In this document: piece after piece, positions 1 through 5,823 of the stretch | How the letters are laid out: each line of letters begins with the position of its first letter | How positions within the stretch are numbered: position 1 is the first letter of the stretch | Assembly: GCA_011524755.1 (NCBI GenBank) | Contig: WTJR01000147.1 | Coordinates: 10,680 to 17,129, forward strand | DNA length: 6,450 nucleotides | Direction: 5' to 3' | Source of the DNA: Halieaceae bacterium | Lineage (GTDB): Bacteria > Pseudomonadota > Gammaproteobacteria > Pseudomonadales > Halieaceae | Made by a program: the position numbers and the translations under genes | The notes under the pieces: model-generated | Database searches by the model: none | Seen by the model: the letters and a program-made list of their open reading frames with translations, nothing else | Told to the model about the DNA's origin: nothing

Positions 1-381
1 GATAAGTATCTGGGTACGGGCAAGATCGGCGACGTCAAAATGTTCTGGCCACCGTTGAGTGACGTTGTGCAGGCGATTACTCGCGCAGGTGGTGTGGCGA
101 TTCTCGCTCACCCGCTGAAATATCGACTGACGGGCATGAAGCTTCGCGCGCTGATCAACGATTTCAAAGTAGCGGGTGGGGGCGCAATCGAGGTGTTGAA
201 CGGTCGTCAGCCCGAGACTGATCTAAAACGGTTAAGTCAGCTAGCTGAAGGCAACGGATTGATGTGCTCTGTTGGATCCGATTTTCATCGGGATTTCGAG
301 TATGGTCCGAAGCTCGGTATCGATGTCGAACGCTTACCCAATGGCGCTTATGTCTGGGATGCATTGGAGGCTTCTGCGTGA
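1..381 (+). CDS. rnm: RNase AM (YciV/TrpH), PHP-domain exoribonuclease, 3' part only
   Basis: This is the last 126 codons of a gene that begins before the window. The frame is open from base 1 and ends at TGA 379-381. The visible part is the C-terminal half of a PHP-type metallophosphoesterase. It carries ALAHP-like AHP (His 37 of the visible part), an IEV segment (Glu 64) and GSDFH (Asp 94, His 96), all expected metal ligands. The lead-in KYLGTGK and the order of motifs match E. coli YciV/TrpH, which is about 290 residues, so roughly 160 N-terminal residues are missing. In E. coli the enzyme is RNase AM, a cytoplasmic 5'-3' exonuclease that trims 5' ends of 5S, 16S and 23S rRNA; it also acts on 3',5'-phosphoadenosine nucleotides. 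Its stop codon overlaps the yciO start, so the two are probably cotranscribed and coupled. An ATG at 40 is internal and not the start. Family assignment is firm; the exact substrate is inferred from the E. coli protein. Confidence 0.88.
   Translation, partial: DKYLGTGKIGDVKMFWPPLSDVVQAITRAGGVAILAHPLKYRLTGMKLRALINDFKVAGGGAIEVLNGRQPETDLKRLSQLAEGNGLMCSVGSDFHRDFEYGPKLGIDVERLPNGAYVWDALEASA
366..370 (+). promoter_or_regulatory. Ribosome binding site of yciO (GGAGG)
   Basis: A full GGAGG Shine-Dalgarno lies inside the end of rnm, seven bases before GTG 378. It decides the yciO start. The longer reading from ATG 264 would put most of the extra N-terminus inside rnm and has no family support. Confidence 0.8.
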
Positions 382-998
382 GCCAGTTTTTCTCTATACA
401 CCCAGAGACGCCGCAAGGGCGATTAATCAATCAAGCGGTGGAGATTCTACAGTCTGGCGGTGTGATTGCTTACCCAACCGACTCTGCTTATGCCCTTGGC
501 TGTCTCCTCGACAACAAGTCGGGTGCAGAACGCATCAAGCAGATTCGTAAGTTGGAAGATGACCACAACTTCACACTGGTATGCCAGGACCTATCGGAGT
601 TGTCGCGTTACGCGCGGGTCGATAATGCGGCGTACCGGCAAATAAAGCATTCAACGCCCGGGCCTTACACCTTTATTTTTGAGGCCAGCAAAGAAGTGCC
701 GCGCCGTTTGATGAATCCTAAGCGCAAGACTATTGGTTTGCGTGTTCCGGATAATGCTATTGCTCAAGCGCTCCTGAGAGAGTTGGGCGAGCCCCTCATG
801 TCCGCGACGCTTTTGCTGCCCGGAGATGACTATCCGCTCAGCGATCCGTACGATATACGCACGACGCTCGAGCGCGACGTTGATTTGGTGATTGATGGCG
901 GTTATTGCGGTTTAGACCCCACGTCGGTGATCGATATGAGTGGCGACGAAACTCAAGTTCTGAGACAGGGCTTGGGTGATACGACAGACTTTGCTTAG
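378..998 (+). CDS. yciO: YciO, Sua5/YrdC-domain protein (TsaC paralogue)
   Basis: The product is 206 residues, the same length as E. coli YciO, and opens with the same MSQFF-IHP signature when read from GTG 378. One YrdC/Sua5 domain fills the protein (about 15-200). Visible motifs are YPTDSAYALGC (32-42), HNFTL (63-67), STPGPYTFI (92-100), the basic loop KRKTIGLRVP (115-124) and PTSVID (181-186). The fold binds ATP/threonylcarbamoyl-AMP and nucleic acid in TsaC, which makes the tRNA t6A precursor. Aligned by eye to TsaC, the KxR and SxN catalytic positions are not kept (about R57-L59 and T144-L146), as in the YciO subfamily generally. It should therefore not be called a full L-threonylcarbamoyladenylate synthase; its cellular role is unsettled. 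The start overlaps the rnm stop as GTGA and has a strong GGAGG upstream. scpA follows after 14 bases. Confidence 0.9.
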   Translation: MSQFFSIHPETPQGRLINQAVEILQSGGVIAYPTDSAYALGCLLDNKSGAERIKQIRKLEDDHNFTLVCQDLSELSRYARVDNAAYRQIKHSTPGPYTFIFEASKEVPRRLMNPKRKTIGLRVPDNAIAQALLRELGEPLMSATLLLPGDDYPLSDPYDIRTTLERDVDLVIDGGYCGLDPTSVIDMSGDETQVLRQGLGDTTDFA

Positions 999-1003
999 GT
1001 CCT

Positions 1004-1007
1004 AGGA
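1004..1007 (+). promoter_or_regulatory. Ribosome binding site of scpA (AGGA)
   Basis: AGGA sits five bases before GTG 1013, in the short yciO-scpA gap. No comparable site precedes the in-frame ATG at 1034, so GTG 1013 is favoured as the scpA start. The site lies next to a CCTAGG palindrome at 1001-1006. Confidence 0.55.
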
Positions 1008-1012
1008 TTGAC

Positions 1013-1930
1013 GTGACAGATACAAACGACAACATGACTCAGGACCCGGTTGATCCCCAGCAAGGTTCCGACATTAGCGCGAATGAAGCCGCGCCTGAGG
1101 CTTTGTTGCGGGTCTCCTCGGCCGTTGAGAAGCGTATGGGCCAACCGCAGCAGGGTGAGATGCCGTTTGCCGTTGTGCAAGGTGAGGCGCTTACCGAGTT
1201 GCCAAAGGATTTGTACATTCCGCCTCGGGCTCTCGAGGTCTTTCTCGAGGCCTTTGAGGGCCCGCTCGATTTACTGCTGTATCTAATTCGGCGCCAAAAC
1301 CTCGATATTTTGGATATTGATGTCGCCGTAATTACCGAGCAGTACATGCAGTATGTCGAACTGATGGATGCCATGCAGTTTGAACTGGCGGCGGAATATC
1401 TCCTGATGGCCGCTATGCTCGCCGAGATCAAGTCACGCATGCTCCTGCCGCGCTCCAATGAAGCGGATGACGATGAGGAAGATCCGCGTGCAACCCTGGT
1501 GCGTCGACTGCAGGAATACGAGCGCTTTAAAAAGGCGGCAGAGGACATGGCAATGCTACCGCGCGTTGAGCGCGATACCTGGGTCGGATCGGCTGAGCCT
1601 CCGGTCATGGAGCGCACTAAGCCATTGCCGGAGGTGAATCTACAGGACCTGGTTATTGCGTTTTCAGAGGTCCTAAAGCGCGCGGATCTTTACGAGAGCC
1701 ATCAGATTAAACGTGAATCCTTATCAACGCGTGAGCGCATGGCAGATGTGTTACAGGCTCTCCAAGAGCAGGAGTTTTGTTCCTTTGACTCACTGTTCAA
1801 GGTGGAAGAGGGCAGGCTGGGTGTCGTGGTAACTTTCCTGGCCATATTGGAATTAATCAAAGAATCTTTGGTGGATATTGTGCAATCAGATGAGTTTGCA
1901 CCCATCCACATCAAGGCCAGAAGCGAGTAA
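1013..1930 (+). CDS. scpA: ScpA, kleisin subunit of the SMC-ScpAB condensin
   Basis: The 305-residue product is ScpA/SegA. It bridges the two heads of the SMC dimer and binds ScpB, giving the ring-shaped complex that organises and separates newly replicated chromosomes on the nucleoid. The hallmark N-terminal kleisin motif FEGPLDLLLYLIRRQNLDIL is at 81-100 and is followed by DI and a helical segment (AAEYLLMAAMLAEIKSRMLLP, about 126-146) that should contact the SMC neck. A charged linker follows, with an acidic patch at 150-157. The C-terminal winged helix for the other SMC head is about 255-302 (FDSLFKVEEGRLGVVVTFLAILELIKE). Residues 1-70 are a polar, glutamine- and acid-rich extension before the canonical domain. 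Similar extensions are known in Pseudomonas-type ScpA, whereas Firmicute ScpA starts almost at the motif. The start is GTG 1013, supported by AGGA; ATG 1034 (residue 8) is the alternative. scpB follows eight bases after the stop. Confidence 0.95.
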   Translation: MTDTNDNMTQDPVDPQQGSDISANEAAPEALLRVSSAVEKRMGQPQQGEMPFAVVQGEALTELPKDLYIPPRALEVFLEAFEGPLDLLLYLIRRQNLDILDIDVAVITEQYMQYVELMDAMQFELAAEYLLMAAMLAEIKSRMLLPRSNEADDDEEDPRATLVRRLQEYERFKKAAEDMAMLPRVERDTWVGSAEPPVMERTKPLPEVNLQDLVIAFSEVLKRADLYESHQIKRESLSTRERMADVLQALQEQEFCSFDSLFKVEEGRLGVVVTFLAILELIKESLVDIVQSDEFAPIHIKARSE

Positions 1931-1938
1931 AGCGGACT

Positions 1939-2598
1939 ATGGGTGATCACGATTTGGTTGAAATTATCGAAGGTGCGTTGCTGGCAGCCGGAGAGCCTTT
2001 GTCCAAGAAGCAGTTGGCGCAGCTTTTTGATGAGCTCGATCGACCGTCAACGTCGGATATCACTGCGGCGCTTGCCGAAGTGGCAGAGCGATGCGATGGA
2101 CGTGGCTTTGAACTGGCTGAGGTAGCCAGTGGTTTTCGTTTCCAGGTGCGACAAAACCTGTCGCCATGGGTCAGCAAACTGTGGGTAGAGCGTCCTGTTC
2201 GTTACTCGCGCGCTTTGCTCGAGACCTTGTCATTGATTGCTTACCGTCAGCCAATCACACGGGGTGAAATTGAGGACATCCGAGGTGTTGCGGTATCGAG
2301 CAATATCATGAAGAGCCTGCTTGAACGCGAGTGGGTGAAAGTGGTGGGCCACCGCGACGTGCCGGGCAAACCAGCGATGTATGCCACGACGCGAGAGTTT
2401 CTGGATTACTTCAATTTGAAGTCACTGGACCAGTTGCCGCCTCTGGCCGATGTAAAAGACCTTGAAACCATGACCAGTGCACTGCCTCTTGAGGAGTTTC
2501 ATGACTCGCGTGGCGAAGAAAATGAACCCCAAGCCCCTGAATCTCAGGGTATTGCGGTCGATTCTGTACAGGACGAAGAGGCCGTTGATTCAGAATGA
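1939..2598 (+). CDS. scpB: ScpB, winged-helix subunit of the SMC-ScpAB condensin
   Basis: The 219-residue product is ScpB, which dimerises and wraps the central part of ScpA in the SMC condensin. It has two winged-helix domains, about 1-82 and 88-165. The family signature LSLIAYRQPITRGEIEDIRG is at 97-116, and GKPAMYATTREFLDYF at 143-158 closes the second domain. Residues 181-219 form an acidic, proline- and glutamate-containing tail that looks disordered, as is common for ScpB. Start ATG 1939 has only a weak purine-rich AGCGGA before it, so translation is probably helped by ribosomes finishing scpA eight bases upstream. The stop overlaps the rluB ATG (ATGA). Presence of scpAB implies an Smc gene elsewhere and argues against an enteric MukBEF genome. 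Confidence 0.95.
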   Translation: MGDHDLVEIIEGALLAAGEPLSKKQLAQLFDELDRPSTSDITAALAEVAERCDGRGFELAEVASGFRFQVRQNLSPWVSKLWVERPVRYSRALLETLSLIAYRQPITRGEIEDIRGVAVSSNIMKSLLEREWVKVVGHRDVPGKPAMYATTREFLDYFNLKSLDQLPPLADVKDLETMTSALPLEEFHDSRGEENEPQAPESQGIAVDSVQDEEAVDSE

Positions 2599-3503
2599 GT
2601 AAGTCCGACACACCAACCGAAAAATTGATCGTGGGTGACGTGGCGGTCAAGCCCGATGGCGAGAAACTTCAGAAGGTGCTCGCGCGCATGGGTCTCGGGT
2701 CACGGCGAAAACTCGAGGAGAGCATCCAGGCGGGCGACATTACGGTCAACGGTAAGACTGCGAAGCTGGGTGATCGGGTCGTCGCGGGTGACAAGATCAA
2801 GTTCAAAGGGCGTCCCGTCGCCAATGATCAGCTGTTGGACAACCGAATTTTGCTTTACCACAAGCCGGTGGGAGAGGTCTGCTCGCGTAAGGACCCCGAG
2901 GGGCGGGCAACGGTCTTCGACGGTTTGCCGCGCTTAAAATCCGGACGTTGGGTGTCTGTGGGGCGTCTCGATTACAACACGTCTGGGCTGCTGCTAATGA
3001 CAACCGATGGTGAGCTGGCCAATGCGCTGATGCACCCGTCGACGCGTGTCGAGCGCGAGTACCTTGTGCGTGTCATGGGTCGCGTTGATGACGCGATGCT
3101 GGATCGCTTGAAGTCGGGTGTTGAGTTAGATGACGGTCCTGCACGTTTTACCGATATTCAAGAGGGTGGTAGTGACAGTGAGGGCATCAATCGCTTCTTT
3201 TATGTCGTGTTATCGGAGGGACGTAATCGCGAAGTACGTCGCCTCTGGGAGTCGCAGGGGACGACCGTATCTCGGCTCAAGCGTGTTCGCTATGGCGATG
3301 TTTTTATTCCCTCGAAGCTCAAAAAAGGGCAGTGGATGGAGTTGAAGCAGCGCGATGCTGATGTGGTGTACACCATGGCCCAAATGGAGCCTAAGCCCGT
3401 CTATCAACCCTCAAAGAAGTTAGCTGACAAGCGTGAGCGTCAAGCGAAGAAGAGCGGTAAACATATCGCTAAGCGAAACAAGAAAGAGCGCAAATCGCAC
3501 TAA
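2595..3503 (+). CDS. rluB: RluB, 23S rRNA pseudouridine synthase
   Basis: The 302-residue product belongs to the RsuA/RluB/E/F family. An S4 RNA-binding domain spans about 22-70 (EKLQKVLARMGLGSRRKLEE, then DITVNG). The catalytic domain follows, with the nucleophile Asp 126 in GRLDYNTSGLLL, then TTDGELANALMHPS (136-149) and EGRNREVRRLW (208-218). By length, motif wording and the basic tail it matches RluB best, the enzyme that makes pseudouridine 2605 (E. coli numbering) in 23S rRNA near the peptidyl transferase centre. RluE and RluF differ in the catalytic surroundings, though the exact target base is inferred. Residues about 274-302 are rich in Lys and Arg, a likely disordered rRNA-binding tail. 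ATG 2595 overlaps the scpB stop; the nearest good purine run (2575-2581) is 13 bases away, so coupling to scpB translation is likely. It is the last gene of the plus-strand run. Confidence 0.93.
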   Translation: MSKSDTPTEKLIVGDVAVKPDGEKLQKVLARMGLGSRRKLEESIQAGDITVNGKTAKLGDRVVAGDKIKFKGRPVANDQLLDNRILLYHKPVGEVCSRKDPEGRATVFDGLPRLKSGRWVSVGRLDYNTSGLLLMTTDGELANALMHPSTRVEREYLVRVMGRVDDAMLDRLKSGVELDDGPARFTDIQEGGSDSEGINRFFYVVLSEGRNREVRRLWESQGTTVSRLKRVRYGDVFIPSKLKKGQWMELKQRDADVVYTMAQMEPKPVYQPSKKLADKRERQAKKSGKHIAKRNKKERKSH

Positions 3504-3650
3504 GAATGTGCAACGGGTGGGTGCTGCCGCGCGCTGATTGCAAATAGGCGGTATTGATCGTTAGCCCACGCCAATCTCTGTCAAACGCTACTCTTTATCC
3601 TAGCTTACTTGCCCTAGATTACTTACCCGAGTCTGCTGGGATGCCAGAGG
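3504..3650. other. Convergent intergenic gap without a clear terminator
   Basis: This gap separates the stop codons of rluB (plus) and yciK (minus). I see no open frame of note. No GC-rich hairpin followed by a T-run is visible on either strand. The best pairings are short or have long loops: GGCG with CGCC around 3547-3572, and CTGG/CCAG at 3636-3647. If transcription ends here it may be Rho-dependent or use a weak structure. The only ordered element is the 14-bp repeat next to yciK. Confidence 0.6.
3604..3631. repeat. Degenerate 14-bp tandem repeat, two clear copies
   Basis: CTTACTTGCCCTAG (3604-3617) is followed directly by a second copy, ATTACTTACCCGAG (3618-3631), matching at 11 of 14 positions. 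The stretch just before (3590-3603) ends in CCTAG and matches the first copy at about 8 of 14, so it may be a decayed third copy. It lies in the convergent gap, 20 bases from the yciK stop. The function is unknown and chance similarity is possible. Confidence 0.4.
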
Positions 3651-4403
3651 CTACTGAGCACTCAGCGCTTCCCCGTTGAGCTGCGCGCTTGCGTCGCTCA
3701 TGAGATATACCCACTCATGGATAATATCTTCCGGACTGGGGTTGGTGGTCGGCGGCTCAGCGGGATAAGCAGAGCGCCGCATGGCGGTATTGACGGCGCC
3801 GGGGTTAAGGCTGTTAACGCGAATGGTCGACGTGGCGCCAAGCTCATCGGCGAGTACTTGCATCAAGCCTTCCGTTGCAAACTTCGATACGGCGTAGCTT
3901 CCCCAGTACGCGCGACCGGTTCTACCCACACCTGAGCTGGTGAAAACAATGGATGCGGAAGGCGCTTGATCAAGGAGAGGCAGCAAGGTCTGCGTGAGCA
4001 TGAAGCCTGCGTTGACGTTTACCTGCATCACATCGTGCCACGTGGCGGCTCGGGTCTGGGCAATGGGTTTTCGATCGCCCAATAAACTGGCGTTGTGCAG
4101 CAAACCATCCAATTTGGGCAAGGCCTCGCTCAGCGAGCCCGCGAGGGTAACAAAGTCGTCGTGGGTCGCTTTAGCTAGATCCATGGGAAGTAGTGCAGGC
4201 TCAGGCGCACCCAATGCCACTATCTCGTCATAAAGGGCTTCCAGGCGTTCCTCGTTGCGACTGAGGAGCAGCACTTCCGCGCCGCAGCCCGCATAGGCAA
4301 GGCTGGCGGCACGGCCAATACCCTCTGACGCACCGGTGACCAAAATGGTTTTTCCCGATAACTCGGTTTGCGTGGGAGACCATTCACTGGGAGCGATAGG
4401 CAT
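3651..4403 (-). CDS. yciK: YciK, short-chain dehydrogenase/reductase
   Basis: The 250-residue product is a classical SDR close in length and wording to E. coli YciK (about 252). It shows the Rossmann cofactor motif TGASEGIG (23-30), SRN (48-50, suggesting NADP(H) preference), HNAS (103-106, where most SDRs including E. coli YciK have NAG), Asn 129 or 131 in QVNVNA, Ser 157 in FTSSGVG, and the catalytic pair Tyr 170/Lys 174 in YAVSK. NPGAVNTAMR (200-209) is the usual post-catalytic segment. The oxidoreductase substrate is not known for this subfamily. ATG 4403 is preferred because it forms a TAATG junction with the mupP stop and has AAGGAA nine bases before it; E. coli YciK starts at the same place. 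Longer readings from ATG 4424 or from 4469 run into mupP. It is the last gene of the minus-strand run and faces rluB. Confidence 0.9.
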   Translation of the reverse strand: MPIAPSEWSPTQTELSGKTILVTGASEGIGRAASLAYAGCGAEVLLLSRNEERLEALYDEIVALGAPEPALLPMDLAKATHDDFVTLAGSLSEALPKLDGLLHNASLLGDRKPIAQTRAATWHDVMQVNVNAGFMLTQTLLPLLDQAPSASIVFTSSGVGRTGRAYWGSYAVSKFATEGLMQVLADELGATSTIRVNSLNPGAVNTAMRRSAYPAEPPTTNPSPEDIIHEWVYLMSDASAQLNGEALSAQ

Positions 4404-5074
4404 TACAGTTGATTCCTTATCCATTGGCAGAGCGCTTGTGGCGAATCGACACAGAGGTCGGCTCCCCAATGCTCTGGATTATCGTGATCTTCGATGTAGC
4501 CGTATTTCACCGCGACGGTGAAGCACCCCGCAGCATTGCCTGACTCGATATCCCGAATATGATCGCCTACGTAGACCATTGCCTCGGGTGACACGCTTAA
4601 CTCAGATGCCGCTAGCAAGATCGGTTCTGGATGGGGCTTGGCGTGGGTTACATCACAGGGAGTAACCAGTACGCCTGCTGAGGGCTCGAACGGCATCTCA
4701 TTCATTAGCGGCTCGGCAAAGCGGCGAAATTTGTTTGTCACTACACCCCACTTCTTGCCCGCACTATGAGCCGCTTTTAAAACCTCGACCAACCCATCGT
4801 AGGGTTGGGCGGTTGAGCCAAGTAATTCCTCGTACCAGTCGAGGTATTGCTGCCGATACGGCTCCCATCGGGGGTCGCCTTCCTCGATACCTGTCGCTTC
4901 CGTGACCAGACGCCCCGAACCGTGAGAGATTAATTTCCGTGCATCATCGAAGGGCTTTTCGCCGCCGCCGAGCTCGATGCAGAGTTTTTGATAGGCCGCG
5001 ATGAGCTCGCTGGCTGTATCGACCAGTGTCCCATCGAGATCGAAAACGAAGGCGTCGAAGACGCGCTGACTCAC
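4403..5074 (-). CDS. mupP: MupP, N-acetylmuramic acid 6-phosphate phosphatase (HAD family)
   Basis: The 223-residue product is a HAD phosphatase with a helical C1 cap. Motif I is DLDGTLVD with nucleophile Asp 12 and acid/base Asp 14. Motif II is VVTNK with Thr 113, motif III is Lys 146 in AKPHPEP, and motif IV is VGDHIRDIESG with Asp 171 and Asp 175. It would commonly be labelled phosphoglycolate phosphatase (Gph). Its wording (WGVVTNKFRRFAEP, YGYIEDHDNPEHWGAD) and its place between ubiG and yciK match Pseudomonas MupP instead. MupP dephosphorylates MurNAc-6-phosphate in the cytoplasm so that AmgK and MurU can feed recycled MurNAc back to UDP-MurNAc, bypassing the fosfomycin-sensitive MurA step. 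The start is GTG 5074, overlapping the ubiG stop as GTGA, so translation is probably coupled. The stop overlaps yciK. Gph activity cannot be ruled out from sequence alone. Confidence 0.85.
   Translation of the reverse strand: MSQRVFDAFVFDLDGTLVDTASELIAAYQKLCIELGGGEKPFDDARKLISHGSGRLVTEATGIEEGDPRWEPYRQQYLDWYEELLGSTAQPYDGLVEVLKAAHSAGKKWGVVTNKFRRFAEPLMNEMPFEPSAGVLVTPCDVTHAKPHPEPILLAASELSVSPEAMVYVGDHIRDIESGNAAGCFTVAVKYGYIEDHDNPEHWGADLCVDSPQALCQWIRNQL
4413..4418 (-). promoter_or_regulatory. Ribosome binding site of yciK (AAGGAA)
   Basis: On the minus strand AAGGAA lies inside the end of mupP, nine bases before ATG 4403. It supports this ATG over the longer in-frame starts at 4424 and 4469 and suggests yciK can recruit ribosomes itself. 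Confidence 0.65.
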
Positions 5075-5778
5075 GCGGGCTTACTCGCTCGAATCATGTA
5101 ATTCACAGACACGTCACCCTCGACGAGTCGATAGTGTTTGGTGATGGGATTGTAGGTCAGCCCAATCATTGCCTCGACGGTTAGTCCAGCAGCGCGCGCC
5201 CACCGAGCAAGCTCTGATGGTTTGATGAGCTTGTCGTATTCATGAGTGCCCTTGGGAAGCAAATTGAGCACATACTCCGCTCCCACGATGGCGAACAGCC
5301 ACGCCTTTGGGTTGCGATTGATGGTTGAAAAGTACAGATCGGCACCGGGCTTAGCCATGTCGGCACAGGCCTGAATGACTTTGGACGGGTCAGGCACATG
5401 CTCGAGCATCTCAAGACAGGTCACCACGTCGTAGGTGGCAGGGCGTTCCTCGGCAATGGTTTCAGCCGTGGTCTGGCGGTACTCAATGTCGAGCTTTGAC
5501 TCGAGCAAATGAATTTTTGCGACAGAGAGTGGCGCCTCGCCCATATCAATACCGGTAACGGTTGCACCGCGATGTGCCATAGCCTCGCTCAGTAATCCGC
5601 CACCACAGCCCACATCGATCAGCTTCTTACCACGCACTTCACTGAACTGATCGATCCAGCTGGCTCGTAGCGGGTTGATGTCGTGCAATGGCTTGAATTC
5701 GCTATTTTCATCCCACCATCGAGACGCCAGCGCCTCAAATTTTGCAATTTCGTCTGGGTCTACATTGCTGTAAGTCAT
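5071..5778 (-). CDS. ubiG: UbiG, ubiquinone biosynthesis O-methyltransferase
   Basis: The 235-residue product is close to E. coli UbiG (240). It is a class I S-adenosylmethionine methyltransferase that performs both O-methylations of ubiquinone synthesis: 2-octaprenyl-6-hydroxyphenol, and 3-demethylubiquinol as the last step. The N-terminus MTYSNVDPDEIAKFEALASR-WWD and the HDINPLR segment (32-38) are typical of the family. SAM-binding motif I is LIDVGCGGGLLSE (53-65); the acidic ribose-binding residue is Asp 78 in GID. CLEMLEHVPDP is at 121-131. FSTINRNPKAW (150-160) and the stretch about 165-187 correspond to the region that lets UbiG bind membrane lipids. Start ATG 5778 has only a weak GAG-type ribosome site. 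The upstream amidohydrolase ends 45 bases earlier and mupP overlaps the stop. The protein is soluble and should work at the inner membrane with the other Ubi proteins. Confidence 0.96.
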   Translation of the reverse strand: MTYSNVDPDEIAKFEALASRWWDENSEFKPLHDINPLRASWIDQFSEVRGKKLIDVGCGGGLLSEAMAHRGATVTGIDMGEAPLSVAKIHLLESKLDIEYRQTTAETIAEERPATYDVVTCLEMLEHVPDPSKVIQACADMAKPGADLYFSTINRNPKAWLFAIVGAEYVLNLLPKGTHEYDKLIKPSELARWARAAGLTVEAMIGLTYNPITKHYRLVEGDVSVNYMIRASKPA

Positions 5779-5795
5779 GATTTAGTCATCTCAAT

Positions 5796-5809
5796 CAGGC
5801 GGCTGCCTG
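5796..5809 (-). other. Small GC-rich hairpin in the mtaD-ubiG gap
   Basis: The perfect inverted repeat CAGGC/GCCTG has a 4-base loop and lies in the 45-base gap, ending 17 bases before the ubiG ATG. No T-run follows it in the direction of transcription, so it is unlikely to be an intrinsic terminator. It could affect mRNA processing or ubiG translation, or be chance: five base pairs is short. Confidence 0.3.
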
Positions 5810-5823
5810 CATATACGTCAGGA

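Noticed and set aside
237..248. Perfect 12-bp palindrome TCAGCTAGCTGA inside rnm
   Set aside because: It is coding sequence (Ser-Gln-Leu-Ala-Glu frame), and about one or two 12-bp palindromes are expected by chance in a window this size.
264..998. Longer yciO reading from ATG 264
   Set aside because: The extra 38 residues come from rnm sequence in another frame. The E. coli-like N-terminus and GGAGG both point to GTG 378.
996..1006. TAGG-T-CCTA and CCTAGG small palindromes at the yciO-scpA junction
   Set aside because: The stem is only four bases and the element is made of the yciO stop and the scpA ribosome site; too short to claim a regulatory structure.
1232..1250. CTCGAGG occurring twice 12 bases apart in scpA
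   Set aside because: It is explained by the repeated Leu-Glu codons in the conserved LEVFLEAFEG region.
1039..1617. 192-codon open frame on the minus strand opposite scpA
   Set aside because: It lies wholly within scpA. The product is Ser/Arg-rich with no recognisable domain, which is typical of antisense reading of a real gene with its codon bias.
3651..3668. CTGAG-CA-CTCAG inverted repeat at the end of yciK as a terminator
   Set aside because: The loop would be two bases, the stem is weak, it lies within the coding end, and no T-run follows on either strand.
4404..4469. Extended yciK N-terminus from 4469 or ATG 4424
   Set aside because: This stretch is the end of mupP in another frame. 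The Shine-Dalgarno and the family start support ATG 4403.
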